From: Vibrio sinus
GTDB lineage: Bacteria > Pseudomonadota > Gammaproteobacteria > Enterobacterales > Vibrionaceae
Length of the DNA: 64,000 nucleotides
NCBI RefSeq assembly: GCF_023634645.1
Contig: NZ_JAMKMR010000001.1
Location: 186,001-250,000 of the forward strand
Direction of reading: 5' to 3'
Shown: positions 44,959-52,540 of the stretch, piece by piece
Position numbering within the stretch: position 1 is the first letter of the stretch
Layout: each line of letters opens with the position of its first letter
Notes under the pieces: model-generated
What the model was told of the DNA's origin: nothing
The model's input: only the letters and a program-made list of their open reading frames with translations
Database searches by the model: none
Program-made: the position numbers and the translations under genes

Positions 44959-47790
44959 ATGTTAAACCCCCAGCCCGATGAACCATATACAACCTTAGAA
45001 AAAAATCTTCTTAGTCAGTTACAACCGAATCAGATAGTGACTCAAGAAGAAAAAAGGCTAGCCTATGGAACCGATGCAAGTTTCTATCGACTGATACCAA
45101 AGATAGTGCTCAGGCTAAGTTCACTAGATGAGGTGATTTTTTCGATAAAACAGTGTCGAAAACTCAACCTACCATTCACATATAGAGCCGCTGGGACCAG
45201 CTTGTCTGGTCAAGCCATATCCGACTCAGTGCTGATTACTTTAGACGATAACTGGCGAGACTACAAAATATCTGAAAATGGTGAAAAAATCACCCTACAA
45301 CCTGGGGTCATCGGTGCCGATGCCAACAAATACTTGGCACCGTATAAACGTAAAATAGGTCCAGACCCGGCTTCAATAAACGCTTGCAAAATAGGTGGCA
45401 TAGCCGCCAATAACTCCAGTGGTATGTGTTGCGGAACGGCGCAAAACACATACAAAACCGTCGAGAGTATCAAGGTTGTTCTTAACGATGGGACTTTACT
45501 CGACACGTCTTGTGAGCAAAGTATCGCGAACTTTCATGTGGCCAGGCCCGATATTATCGAAGGCATCAATCAGCTTCACCAAGAAACCAACGCCAATCAT
45601 TCGCTTGTACAAAAAATTCTACATAAGTATCGCCTAAAAAATACAACAGGGTATTCACTTAACTCGTTAGTCGATTACCAAGACCCAACCGATATCATTG
45701 AACACTTAATGATTGGCTCTGAAGGCACACTTGGGTTTATCGCAGAGATCACCTATAACACCGTTGTCGAACATACCGATAAAGCCACCTCTCTGTTTGT
45801 GTTCGCAAATATTGAACAAGCGAGCCTCGCGGTGAGCGCAATCTCCCAAAGCCCAGTCGCAGCTGTGGAGCTAATGGATGGGCGAGCTCTACAATCCATT
45901 GCAGACAAAGAGGGTATGCCCAGCTTTATCAAGTCACTCAACCAAGAAGCCAGCACGATACTAATAGAAACGCACGCTGAGTCCAGCCGCCAACTTGACA
46001 CCAATATTCAAGCAGTATTAACAAAACTCGAGGGATTTGAAATCGTAGAGTCCGTGCCGTTTACCACTGATACAAAAGTGGTCACGTCACTTTGGGCGAT
46101 GAGAAAAGGGCTATTCCCTGCAGTTGGAGCTGTTAGAGATGTTGGGACAACGGTCATTATTGAAGATGTCGCTTTTCCAGTTGAACACCTAGCCCATGGC
46201 GTACGCGATCTACAAGCCCTGTTTGACAAGTACCACTACTCTGAAGCCATCATATTTGGCCATGCATTGGATGGCAATTTGCACTTCATCTTCACGCAAA
46301 GTTTTGCGCAGGAAAGTGAAGTAGAACGGTATCGACAGTTTATGGACGACGTTGCTCAACTGGTTTCGTTAAAATACCAAGGTTCACTCAAAGCCGAGCA
46401 CGGCACAGGGAGAAATATGGCGCCCTATGTCGAATTGGAATGGGGGAAAGATGGCTATGAGCTAATGAAGAAGGTAAAAGCCATTTTCGACCCAGACGGA
46501 CTGATAAACCCTGGTGTAATAATTAATGAGAACCCACATGCCCATGTCGAAGATCTGAAACAAATGCCCGAGGCAGATCCCATTGTTGATAGGTGTATCG
46601 AATGTGGGTTTTGCGAGCCCGTGTGCCCATCTAAGTCTCTTAGCTTGACACCGAGACAACGTATCGTCTTGTATCGTGAGTTACGTCGTCGACAGTCCGA
46701 TAACTTACCACACCAGAGTTTACAAGATTCATTTGAATACTTAGGCATAGATACATGTGCAGCAACTGGTTTATGTGCTGAGCGGTGCCCAGTTGGCATC
46801 AATACGGGAGAGCTAATCAAATCTCTTCGCAGCAACAAATACAGTAAATTTACTCCAATCGCAAAATGGTCTGCAAATCATATCGGGTTTGTCAGTGCTT
46901 CAACAAAGTTTGCCCTCTCATCCAACTCGGTGTTACGAAGAATGTTCGGGGACCGTATGATGCAATCATCAGTCAACGGCGTTAGAAAACTAACCAAAGG
47001 ATCTACCCCTTATTGGATGCCTGAATACCCACGCGCTAATTCGCACCGACTTCCATCTAGCCCCACTTCGAAGGCGCTTTCTGATAAACCCACCGTTGTC
47101 TATATGCCCTCTTGTGTCAGTAGAAGTTTGGGCCAGTCCACCTCTGCCAAAGATCAACGTTCACTCACTCAGGTGACGCTTTCGGTTCTTAAGAAGGCGG
47201 GGTATGAGGTTATTATTCCCGAACAAGTTCAACAGCTTTGTTGTGGTATGCCTTTCGACAGCAAAGGAATGAATGAACTCGCTGATAGCAAGTTTCAGCA
47301 ACTTGAAAAACGGCTATGGGAAGCGTCTGACCAAGGTCGATTACCTGTTTTATTTGACACTAGCCCATGTGTGAAATCCGTCTTGGAGCGCCTGAAAAAG
47401 CAACTTGATATTTACGAGCCAACACAATTTATCTGTGCTCATTTGGTAAGCAAGTTAAAAGTTACGCCCATTGATGAGCCTGTCATGCTGCACGTCACGT
47501 GTAGTTCAAAGAGGATGGGGCTGGCTGACGAGATGGTAAACCTAGCACAGCTTTGCGCCAAGGAAGTGGTCGTTCCAGAACATGTATATTGCTGCGGATG
47601 GGCCGGAGATAAAGGCTTTATGACCCCAGAATTAAACCGCTCTGCCCTTTCAAGCTTAAAGCAACAAGTGCCCAAAGGTTGTACACAAGGGTTCAGTAAT
47701 AGCCGTACTTGTGAAATCGGGTTGTCCCACCATAGTGGTATTACTTATCAATCCATTATGTATTTAGTGGATGCCGCCACGAGCAAGTAA
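44959..47790 (+). CDS. FAD and Fe-S D-2-hydroxyacid dehydrogenase (Dld-II-type D-lactate dehydrogenase)
   Basis: A 943-residue multidomain enzyme. Order: FAD-binding PCMH domain (TYRAAGTSLSGQAISDSVLI, then PGVIGADANKYLAPYKRKIGPDPAS), FAD-oxidase C-terminal domain (FGHALDGNLHFI, KAEHGTGRNMAPYVE), two 4Fe-4S motifs CIECGFCEPVCP (C546) and CAATGLCAERCP (C600), and C-terminal CCG cysteine-rich domains (CCGMPF, CCGWAGD). Length and order fit the Dld-II quinone-linked D-lactate dehydrogenase; the related YdiJ D-2-hydroxyglutarate dehydrogenase is longer (about 1018). Pairing with lhgO leaves D-2-hydroxyglutarate as an alternative substrate. GGAG precedes the ATG. Confidence 0.87.
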   Translation: MLNPQPDEPYTTLEKNLLSQLQPNQIVTQEEKRLAYGTDASFYRLIPKIVLRLSSLDEVIFSIKQCRKLNLPFTYRAAGTSLSGQAISDSVLITLDDNWRDYKISENGEKITLQPGVIGADANKYLAPYKRKIGPDPASINACKIGGIAANNSSGMCCGTAQNTYKTVESIKVVLNDGTLLDTSCEQSIANFHVARPDIIEGINQLHQETNANHSLVQKILHKYRLKNTTGYSLNSLVDYQDPTDIIEHLMIGSEGTLGFIAEITYNTVVEHTDKATSLFVFANIEQASLAVSAISQSPVAAVELMDGRALQSIADKEGMPSFIKSLNQEASTILIETHAESSRQLDTNIQAVLTKLEGFEIVESVPFTTDTKVVTSLWAMRKGLFPAVGAVRDVGTTVIIEDVAFPVEHLAHGVRDLQALFDKYHYSEAIIFGHALDGNLHFIFTQSFAQESEVERYRQFMDDVAQLVSLKYQGSLKAEHGTGRNMAPYVELEWGKDGYELMKKVKAIFDPDGLINPGVIINENPHAHVEDLKQMPEADPIVDRCIECGFCEPVCPSKSLSLTPRQRIVLYRELRRRQSDNLPHQSLQDSFEYLGIDTCAATGLCAERCPVGINTGELIKSLRSNKYSKFTPIAKWSANHIGFVSASTKFALSSNSVLRRMFGDRMMQSSVNGVRKLTKGSTPYWMPEYPRANSHRLPSSPTSKALSDKPTVVYMPSCVSRSLGQSTSAKDQRSLTQVTLSVLKKAGYEVIIPEQVQQLCCGMPFDSKGMNELADSKFQQLEKRLWEASDQGRLPVLFDTSPCVKSVLERLKKQLDIYEPTQFICAHLVSKLKVTPIDEPVMLHVTCSSKRMGLADEMVNLAQLCAKEVVVPEHVYCCGWAGDKGFMTPELNRSALSSLKQQVPKGCTQGFSNSRTCEIGLSHHSGITYQSIMYLVDAATSK

Positions 47791-47821
47791 TTAATAAGCT
47801 CCAGAGAAGAGTATTAACAAT

Positions 47822-48151
47822 TCACTGGAGCTTATCGATCTCAACTAAAATACAAGATTCACATGCGTTAGTTGCACAAATATAAGTGATTCTCATTGGC
47901 TTTTTAGAATTGAATGAATGCATTACACGCTGATAGTTGTTATTTCCATATACTGACAGTGATAGTTTACCGCTGTTACATAGCTGTGACTTGAATTCCA
48001 TTTGGTGAATGAATGGGTTTTTTATTTCATCCAACGTTTGGCCATCCGTCACTTTCTGTATGCACATTGTATTGGTAACTTCGAAAGCATTGCTGCATAT
48101 AGGCAAAACTGAGCTCATGGCGGCCACCAGAACCCCTGCAAAATATTTCAC
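47822..48151 (-). CDS. Small exported cysteine-rich protein, unknown
   Basis: A protein of about 109 residues with a signal peptide (KYFAGVLVAAMSSVLPICSNAF) and a mature part of about 85 residues with five cysteines (NTMC, SQLC, YICATNACESC), suggesting disulphides. No family is recognised. The frame has no ATG: a GTG at 48151 and a TTG at 48157 are the candidate starts. AGGGG lies upstream of both, nine bases from the GTG, so the start is uncertain. It is convergent with the dehydrogenase gene. Confidence 0.55.
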   Translation of the reverse strand: MKYFAGVLVAAMSSVLPICSNAFEVTNTMCIQKVTDGQTLDEIKNPFIHQMEFKSQLCNSGKLSLSVYGNNNYQRVMHSFNSKKPMRITYICATNACESCILVEIDKLQ

Positions 48152-48408
48152 TAACAAAAACCCCTATCATTAAAAATAATAATTATACGTGTATTTTATG
48201 CTCCCTAAAAGTTTATTGCTTACATAAAATCCTCTTATTGATTAAATACAAACTACTCCTTATTAATACTTCTCTTCCACATTATTTACACATTCGAATA
48301 ATTATATTTACCAAGAGAAATACGGAGTGACTTAATAGTCGTTACATCTGAACTGAGTCACCCTTAAATATTGACAAATTACACATGTTACTTTTTGAGG
48401 GATTTATT

Positions 48409-49068
48409 ATGAAGATTTTTGTAAATAGGCCTTTCTTTGCGGAGTTGATTGGTACTTATGCACTTTCATCAATTGTACTCATCACACTTACACCAGATAC
48501 GCCCTTCCCCGTTGCCACACCAATAGCCGCAGCCATTACGTTAGGGTTATTTGTTTATTTGATTGGCAACACCTCTGGATGTCACATCAACCCAGCGATC
48601 TCTTTTGCTATGTTCGTTTCCAAACAAATTTCTGCAACAAAGCTATTCGAATATATCGTTGCTCAATTTATTGGTGGTTACTTAGCGTATCTTATGATCA
48701 GCTTGTATGTGCCTGCCGGACAAGAAACCTGGCTTATTCCGTCTCATGCCAATGAATTTACTGGTGTCGGAGAGATGCTAGGTGCTGCGTTTTTTGCCTT
48801 TGGAGTTTTCTCAACGTTATATATTAAGCTAGAGAAAAGTCTAATCGGAGTCATAGTGGGTGCATCTCTTTTGATCGGTATCACCATCTCTCACAATGCT
48901 TCTTTTGGTGTATTAAACCCAGCTGTTGCATTTGCAACGAAAGCGTGGAATTGGGATTACCTAGTCATGCCGTTTGTTGGTACTACGATTGGTGCGTTAA
49001 TTAGCATGGCGCTACTCAAATATAATCCGACTCTAGAGTCGAAGAATATATCGGCGCGCCGCTCTTAA
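48409..49068 (+). CDS. Aquaporin/glycerol-facilitator family channel (MIP)
   Basis: A 219-residue six-helix channel with both NPA motifs: HINPAISFA (N61) and VLNPAVAFA (N170). The N-terminal PFFAELIGTYALSSIVLI is also typical. Water versus glycerol selectivity cannot be settled from the motifs alone; the lack of the longer GlpF-type loop suggests a water channel. The ATG at 48409 is chosen because GAGG lies eight bases upstream; the in-frame ATG at 48385 has no ribosome site. Confidence 0.88.
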   Translation: MKIFVNRPFFAELIGTYALSSIVLITLTPDTPFPVATPIAAAITLGLFVYLIGNTSGCHINPAISFAMFVSKQISATKLFEYIVAQFIGGYLAYLMISLYVPAGQETWLIPSHANEFTGVGEMLGAAFFAFGVFSTLYIKLEKSLIGVIVGASLLIGITISHNASFGVLNPAVAFATKAWNWDYLVMPFVGTTIGALISMALLKYNPTLESKNISARRS

Positions 49069-49102
49069 TGCTTTATACCCAAGTTTCGTTCAAGTAGAGA
49101 AA

Positions 49103-49552
49103 TTACGCTTTTTCTTGCTCTGCCAATAACTTAATAGCTGGAAGCGCTGCATTCCAGCTATTATTAAACATGCTGGAGAAGTCCGGGTGAGTTTCTACGG
49201 TTACGCTTAGTAAGACATTTTCACCATCTTGATCCAATTCCAGTTTTTCTTTGCAACCGATCCATTTCTTTGCAACATCACTGTCAATATCTTGGATATG
49301 CTCTGGATTAAAAATCGCGACATGATGGTATTCAACAAGTTTTCCGGGCTCAATGTTATCTATGATCGCTTTCGTTCCACCTAATGAAGGGTCAAAAAAG
49401 ATCACTTCTTCTCCTTCAAGCCAACTCCCCTGAAATACCGGATCAGGAGAAAAGGCTTGAGCCCAAAGTTGATAATACTCTAATTGCGTTATCACCTTCC
49501 AAACCAGATCAATGTTGGAGTGGATTTGAATTTGAAAGTTCAGCGTTAACAT
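49103..49552 (-). CDS. SRPBCC-domain (AHSA1/polyketide cyclase-like) protein
   Basis: A 149-residue single-domain START/Bet v1-like protein. The family pattern is visible: FQIQIHSNIDLVWKVITQLEYYQLWAQAF, then a beta-rich region and the C-terminal helix SSMFNNSWNAALPAIKLLAEQ. Such proteins bind hydrophobic ligands; function unknown. It is transcribed away from the TetR gene and shares an approximately 180-bp divergent region with it, so the nearby operator at 49698 might also affect it. Confidence 0.7.
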   Translation of the reverse strand: MLTLNFQIQIHSNIDLVWKVITQLEYYQLWAQAFSPDPVFQGSWLEGEEVIFFDPSLGGTKAIIDNIEPGKLVEYHHVAIFNPEHIQDIDSDVAKKWIGCKEKLELDQDGENVLLSVTVETHPDFSSMFNNSWNAALPAIKLLAEQEKA

Positions 49553-49697
49553 TTATTGGCCCATAGTGATTATTTCCTCTTATAGGTATAGGGTATTTTC
49601 AACGTAAGTTAATGAGTAGATTCTAATTTCGGGACACAATCGATAAGAATTGACAACATCTCTGGAATGAAACGTCAAAATAGATCAAAAAAACAAC

Positions 49698-49712
49698 TAG
49701 ACGACTGGTCTA
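49698..49712. promoter_or_regulatory. TetR operator in the regulator's own promoter
   Basis: TAGACGACTGGTCTA, an inverted repeat TAGAC-N5-GTCTA, 20 bp before the TetR start. The identical 15-mer recurs at 50380-50394. It resembles the NemR-type TAGAC...GTCTA operator. Confidence 0.75.
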
Positions 49713-49732
49713 TTTTTATCTATAGTACCTCC

Positions 49733-50320
49733 ATGAACAAAAAAACAACTGATACAAAACAACACATACTCGACATTGGATACCAAATAGTGGTAACTAA
49801 AGGCTTTAGCCGTATGGGTTTGTCAGAGTTACTAAAAACGGCAGAAGTACCGAAAGGTTCGTTTTACCACTACTTTAAGTCCAAAGAGCAATTTGGCGAA
49901 GCTCTGATCCAAGATTATTTTCATCAATATATGAAACGCTTGGATACTCAGCTGCACCAAGACAGCGACAATTATTTGAACAATATCGTTCGGTATTTTG
50001 CGGGCTGGATAGAAGTCGTAGATGGTACTTGCAATGCGCATAAGTGCCTCATTGTTAAGCTCGGAGCTGAAGTATCTGATCTATCCGACCCAATGCGTGA
50101 AGCACTTCGTAAGGGCGCAAATAAGATTATGGTTGAAATTGGAAAATGCATTGAAAATGGCATTAAGCAAAAGCAAATTTCACCTCAAGATAGTTTCGTT
50201 ACCGCACAAACTCTGTACCAGTTGTGGTTAGGTGCTAGCTTAATCAGTAAGCTCAGCAACGATTTATCTGGATTAGAGCAAGCGTTAGAAACGACAAAGG
50301 GCCTATTGGCACCAAGTTAA
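49733..50320 (+). CDS. NemR/AcuR-like TetR repressor
   Basis: A 195-residue TetR-family repressor. Helix-turn-helix: GFSRMGLSELLKTAEVPKGSFYHYFKSKEQF. The ligand domain has C100 and C105 in GTCNAHKCLIVKLGAEVSDLSDPMREAL, aligning in position with the reactive cysteine region of E. coli NemR (C106), which senses electrophiles and bleach. The ATG at 49733 is chosen because the DNA-binding domain begins there. The frame continues 22 codons upstream through the operator, which argues against the longer start. It precedes two reductase genes carrying the same operator. Confidence 0.85.
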   Translation: MNKKTTDTKQHILDIGYQIVVTKGFSRMGLSELLKTAEVPKGSFYHYFKSKEQFGEALIQDYFHQYMKRLDTQLHQDSDNYLNNIVRYFAGWIEVVDGTCNAHKCLIVKLGAEVSDLSDPMREALRKGANKIMVEIGKCIENGIKQKQISPQDSFVTAQTLYQLWLGASLISKLSNDLSGLEQALETTKGLLAPS

Positions 50321-50344
50321 ACTGTCTATCTCACAACGAAATCG

Positions 50345-50368
50345 CCCGCCGGCATGGCGGGATTTTTT
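50345..50368 (+). terminator. Intrinsic terminator of the TetR gene
   Basis: CCCGCC-GGCAT-GGCGGG followed by ATTTTTT, 24 bp after the stop codon. It isolates the regulator from the downstream reductase genes, which have their own operator. Confidence 0.85.
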
Positions 50369-50379
50369 GAAACACACAC

Positions 50380-50394
50380 TAGACGACTGGTCTA
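50380..50394. promoter_or_regulatory. TetR operator upstream of the reductase pair
   Basis: TAGACGACTGGTCTA, identical to the site at 49698-49712, 21 bp upstream of the curA-like ATG. It is the expected repressor-binding site controlling both reductase genes. Confidence 0.78.
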
Positions 50395-50415
50395 ATACAA
50401 ATAACAGGAAAACTC

Positions 50416-51444
50416 ATGAAGAACACGAATCGCAAGATTGTATTAGCTTCTCGACCAAGCGGACAACCTACAACGGACAACTTTCGTTTAGAAGACTCCG
50501 ATATTCCTTCTCCCCAACGTGGAGAAATTCTGTTGCGCACTATCTATTTATCGTTAGACCCATATATGCGTGGCAGAATGAATGATGCAGAATCGTACGC
50601 CGAGCCTGTAAAGTTAGATGATGTCATGGTCGGCGGTACAGTTGCTCAGGTGGAGCAATCTCAACACGATGATTTCGCTGTCGGAGACTGGGTTCTGTCC
50701 TATTCAGGTTGGCAAGACTATGCCATATCTAACGGTGAAGGCCTCATTAATCTAGGAAAAAACCCTACTCAGCCCTCTTACGCGTTAGGCGTGATGGGAA
50801 TGCCTGGCTTTACTGCCTACATGGGCCTTATGGATATTGGTCAACCGAAAAAAGGCGACACATTGGTCGTTGCAGCCACAACCGGTGCGGTAGGTTCCAT
50901 CGTCGGCCAGATTGGTAAACTCATGGGCTGCAAAGTGATTGGTATTGCTGGCGGAAGCGAAAAATGCCAATACGCCATCGATAATCTTGGATTTGACCAC
51001 TGTATTGATCACAAAGCACCAGACTTTGCTGAACAACTTGCGGCGACGGCGGAAAACGGGATTGATATCTACTTCGAAAACGTCGGTGGGAAGGTCTTCG
51101 ATGCCGTTCTTCCTCTTCTTAACACTGGCGCGCGTATTCCAGTTTGTGGGCTCATCTCCCAATACAATGCAACCTCACTACCAGATGGCCCCGATCGCAT
51201 GTCATCGCTTGTGGCAACACTGTTGATCAAGCGTATCAAAATGCAAGGCTTCATCATTTTCGATGACTACGGCCACCGATACAACGAGTTTTCTCAAGCC
51301 ATGCAGGAATGGCTATCACAAGGAAAAATCCAATATAAAGAACACGTGATAGAAGGCCTAGACAAGGCACCTGAAGCCTTTATTGGTCTCCTCAATGGCG
51401 AAAACTTCGGCAAACTCATTATTCATACGAATCAAGCAAATTAA
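50416..51444 (+). CDS. Zinc-independent NADPH oxidoreductase (CurA-like MDR)
   Basis: A 342-residue medium-chain reductase without catalytic zinc ligands. The nucleotide-binding segment is VVAATTGAVGSIVGQIGKLMGC, with RTIYLSLDPYMRGRMND near the N terminus and YKEHVIEGLDKAPEAFIGLLNGENFGKLII at the end. This is the signature of the leukotriene B4 dehydrogenase/CurA group, which reduces activated C=C bonds. Ribosome site AGGA precedes the ATG. The TetR operator directly upstream implies induction by reactive electrophiles. The nitroreductase gene follows 15 bp later. Confidence 0.88.
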   Translation: MKNTNRKIVLASRPSGQPTTDNFRLEDSDIPSPQRGEILLRTIYLSLDPYMRGRMNDAESYAEPVKLDDVMVGGTVAQVEQSQHDDFAVGDWVLSYSGWQDYAISNGEGLINLGKNPTQPSYALGVMGMPGFTAYMGLMDIGQPKKGDTLVVAATTGAVGSIVGQIGKLMGCKVIGIAGGSEKCQYAIDNLGFDHCIDHKAPDFAEQLAATAENGIDIYFENVGGKVFDAVLPLLNTGARIPVCGLISQYNATSLPDGPDRMSSLVATLLIKRIKMQGFIIFDDYGHRYNEFSQAMQEWLSQGKIQYKEHVIEGLDKAPEAFIGLLNGENFGKLIIHTNQAN

Positions 51445-51459
51445 TACTAGGAAAATACT

Positions 51460-52119
51460 ATGTCTACTCATCCAATTATTGCTGACCTAAGTCAGCGCTA
51501 TACAGCAAAACGTTACGACGCCAACAAACGTGTGTCCCCACAAGATTTAGACGTCATCTATGAAGCGATGCGCCTTTCTGCCTCATCAATCAACTCTCAA
51601 CCTTGGAAGTTTATTGTTATCGAGAGCGACGAAGCAAAGCAGCGCATGCACGATACGTTTGCCAACAAGCATCAGTTTAATCAGCCGCATATTAAAGCTG
51701 CTTCACACATTATTCTGTTTGCTCATAACCCAAGTTATACCCGTGACGACTATGCCAAAGTGGTAGATAAAGGCATTGAAGATGGTCGTACCGCCCCAGA
51801 GCAGCGTGAGCAAGCGTTTGGTGGCTACGCATTTGCAGAGCTCAACACCGATGAAAATGGCAACAATGCCACTTGGACCAAAGCTCAAACCTATATTGCT
51901 CTGGGTAATACTTTGCACGTACTCGCGCGCCTAGGCATAGACTCAACCACAATGGAAGGAGTTGACAGCGAGCTCATTGGTGAACTCTTTAAAGACGAGC
52001 TTGGTGGGTATCAATGTGATGTGGCTCTAGCCATCGGCTATCACCATAAAGAAGAAGACTACAACGCGCAGTTACCAAAATCTCGCTTAGCCAGAGAGCA
52101 AGTGCTCACCGTGTTATAA
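51460..52119 (+). CDS. NfsB-like NAD(P)H nitroreductase
   Basis: A 219-residue FMN-dependent nitroreductase-fold protein. SQRYTAKRYDANKRVSPQDLDVIYEAMRLSASSINSQPWKFIVIES is the FMN-binding N-terminal signature of the NfsB group, and LHVLARLGIDSTTMEGVD lies in the cofactor/substrate region. Such enzymes reduce quinones and nitro compounds. It lies 15 bp after the curA-like gene, with AGGAA upstream, and shares its operator. A strong terminator follows, so the unit is a two-gene operon. Confidence 0.9.
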   Translation: MSTHPIIADLSQRYTAKRYDANKRVSPQDLDVIYEAMRLSASSINSQPWKFIVIESDEAKQRMHDTFANKHQFNQPHIKAASHIILFAHNPSYTRDDYAKVVDKGIEDGRTAPEQREQAFGGYAFAELNTDENGNNATWTKAQTYIALGNTLHVLARLGIDSTTMEGVDSELIGELFKDELGGYQCDVALAIGYHHKEEDYNAQLPKSRLAREQVLTVL

Positions 52120-52133
52120 ACAAAGTCCCTAGT

Positions 52134-52168
52134 GGAGGCCAAAGCTCATGACTTGGCCTCCGTTTTTC
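52134..52168 (+). terminator. Intrinsic terminator of the reductase operon
   Basis: GGAGGCCAA / TTGGCCTCC (9-bp perfect stem, 10-base loop) followed by GTTTTTCC, 15 bp past the nitroreductase stop codon. Confidence 0.88.
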
Positions 52169-52217
52169 CTTCCCAATTCCCCCAGAATTAATTCAAAACC
52201 CAACATTTTTGCATCGC

Positions 52218-52484
52218 TAGGGCGTGTTGACCTTTTGAGGCTAAATTTTGTTCGAATTCTAAGCCTTTTAATCGCGGCGCAGGCTAAGTAGCTTAGCATT
52301 CTAAGTAATTAGCCTGTAACAAAGAGTAAAAGGCTTAGAATCGAACCCTTCGGGCAACGCCTTGGCGTCACTTTCTGCGTTGTTAGCGTTTATTTGTGTA
52401 GATGGCTACACGGCATAAACACTGCCTAGCATAAAATAACGCCAAGGCGCTGCAAAAATAGTCGCAAAAGGTCAACACGCCCTA
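52218..52484. repeat. Structured MITE-like repeat B
   Basis: A 267-bp element with perfect 20-bp terminal inverted repeats (TAGGGCGTGTTGACCTTTTG at 52218-52237, complement at 52465-52484). Inside are two side-by-side hairpins: a 19/20-bp stem with one bulge (52251-52270 with 52327-52345), and a 15-bp stem with one mismatch (52354-52368 with 52439-52453) whose loop contains GCGTTGTTAG and CTGCCTAGCA. The layout is that of repeat A although the ends are unrelated. No ORF; TA at both ends. Confidence 0.85.
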
Positions 52485-52540
52485 ATAGATTGAACAATAC
52501 TTATAGCGAAAGACGTCGTTAGCCCAACTATGGAGACTCC

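Noticed and set aside
49073..49098. TATACCCAAGTTTCGTTCAAG-like sequence after the aquaporin gene as a third structured repeat
   Set aside because: Only a short end-like match without opposing end or internal hairpins; a fragment at best.
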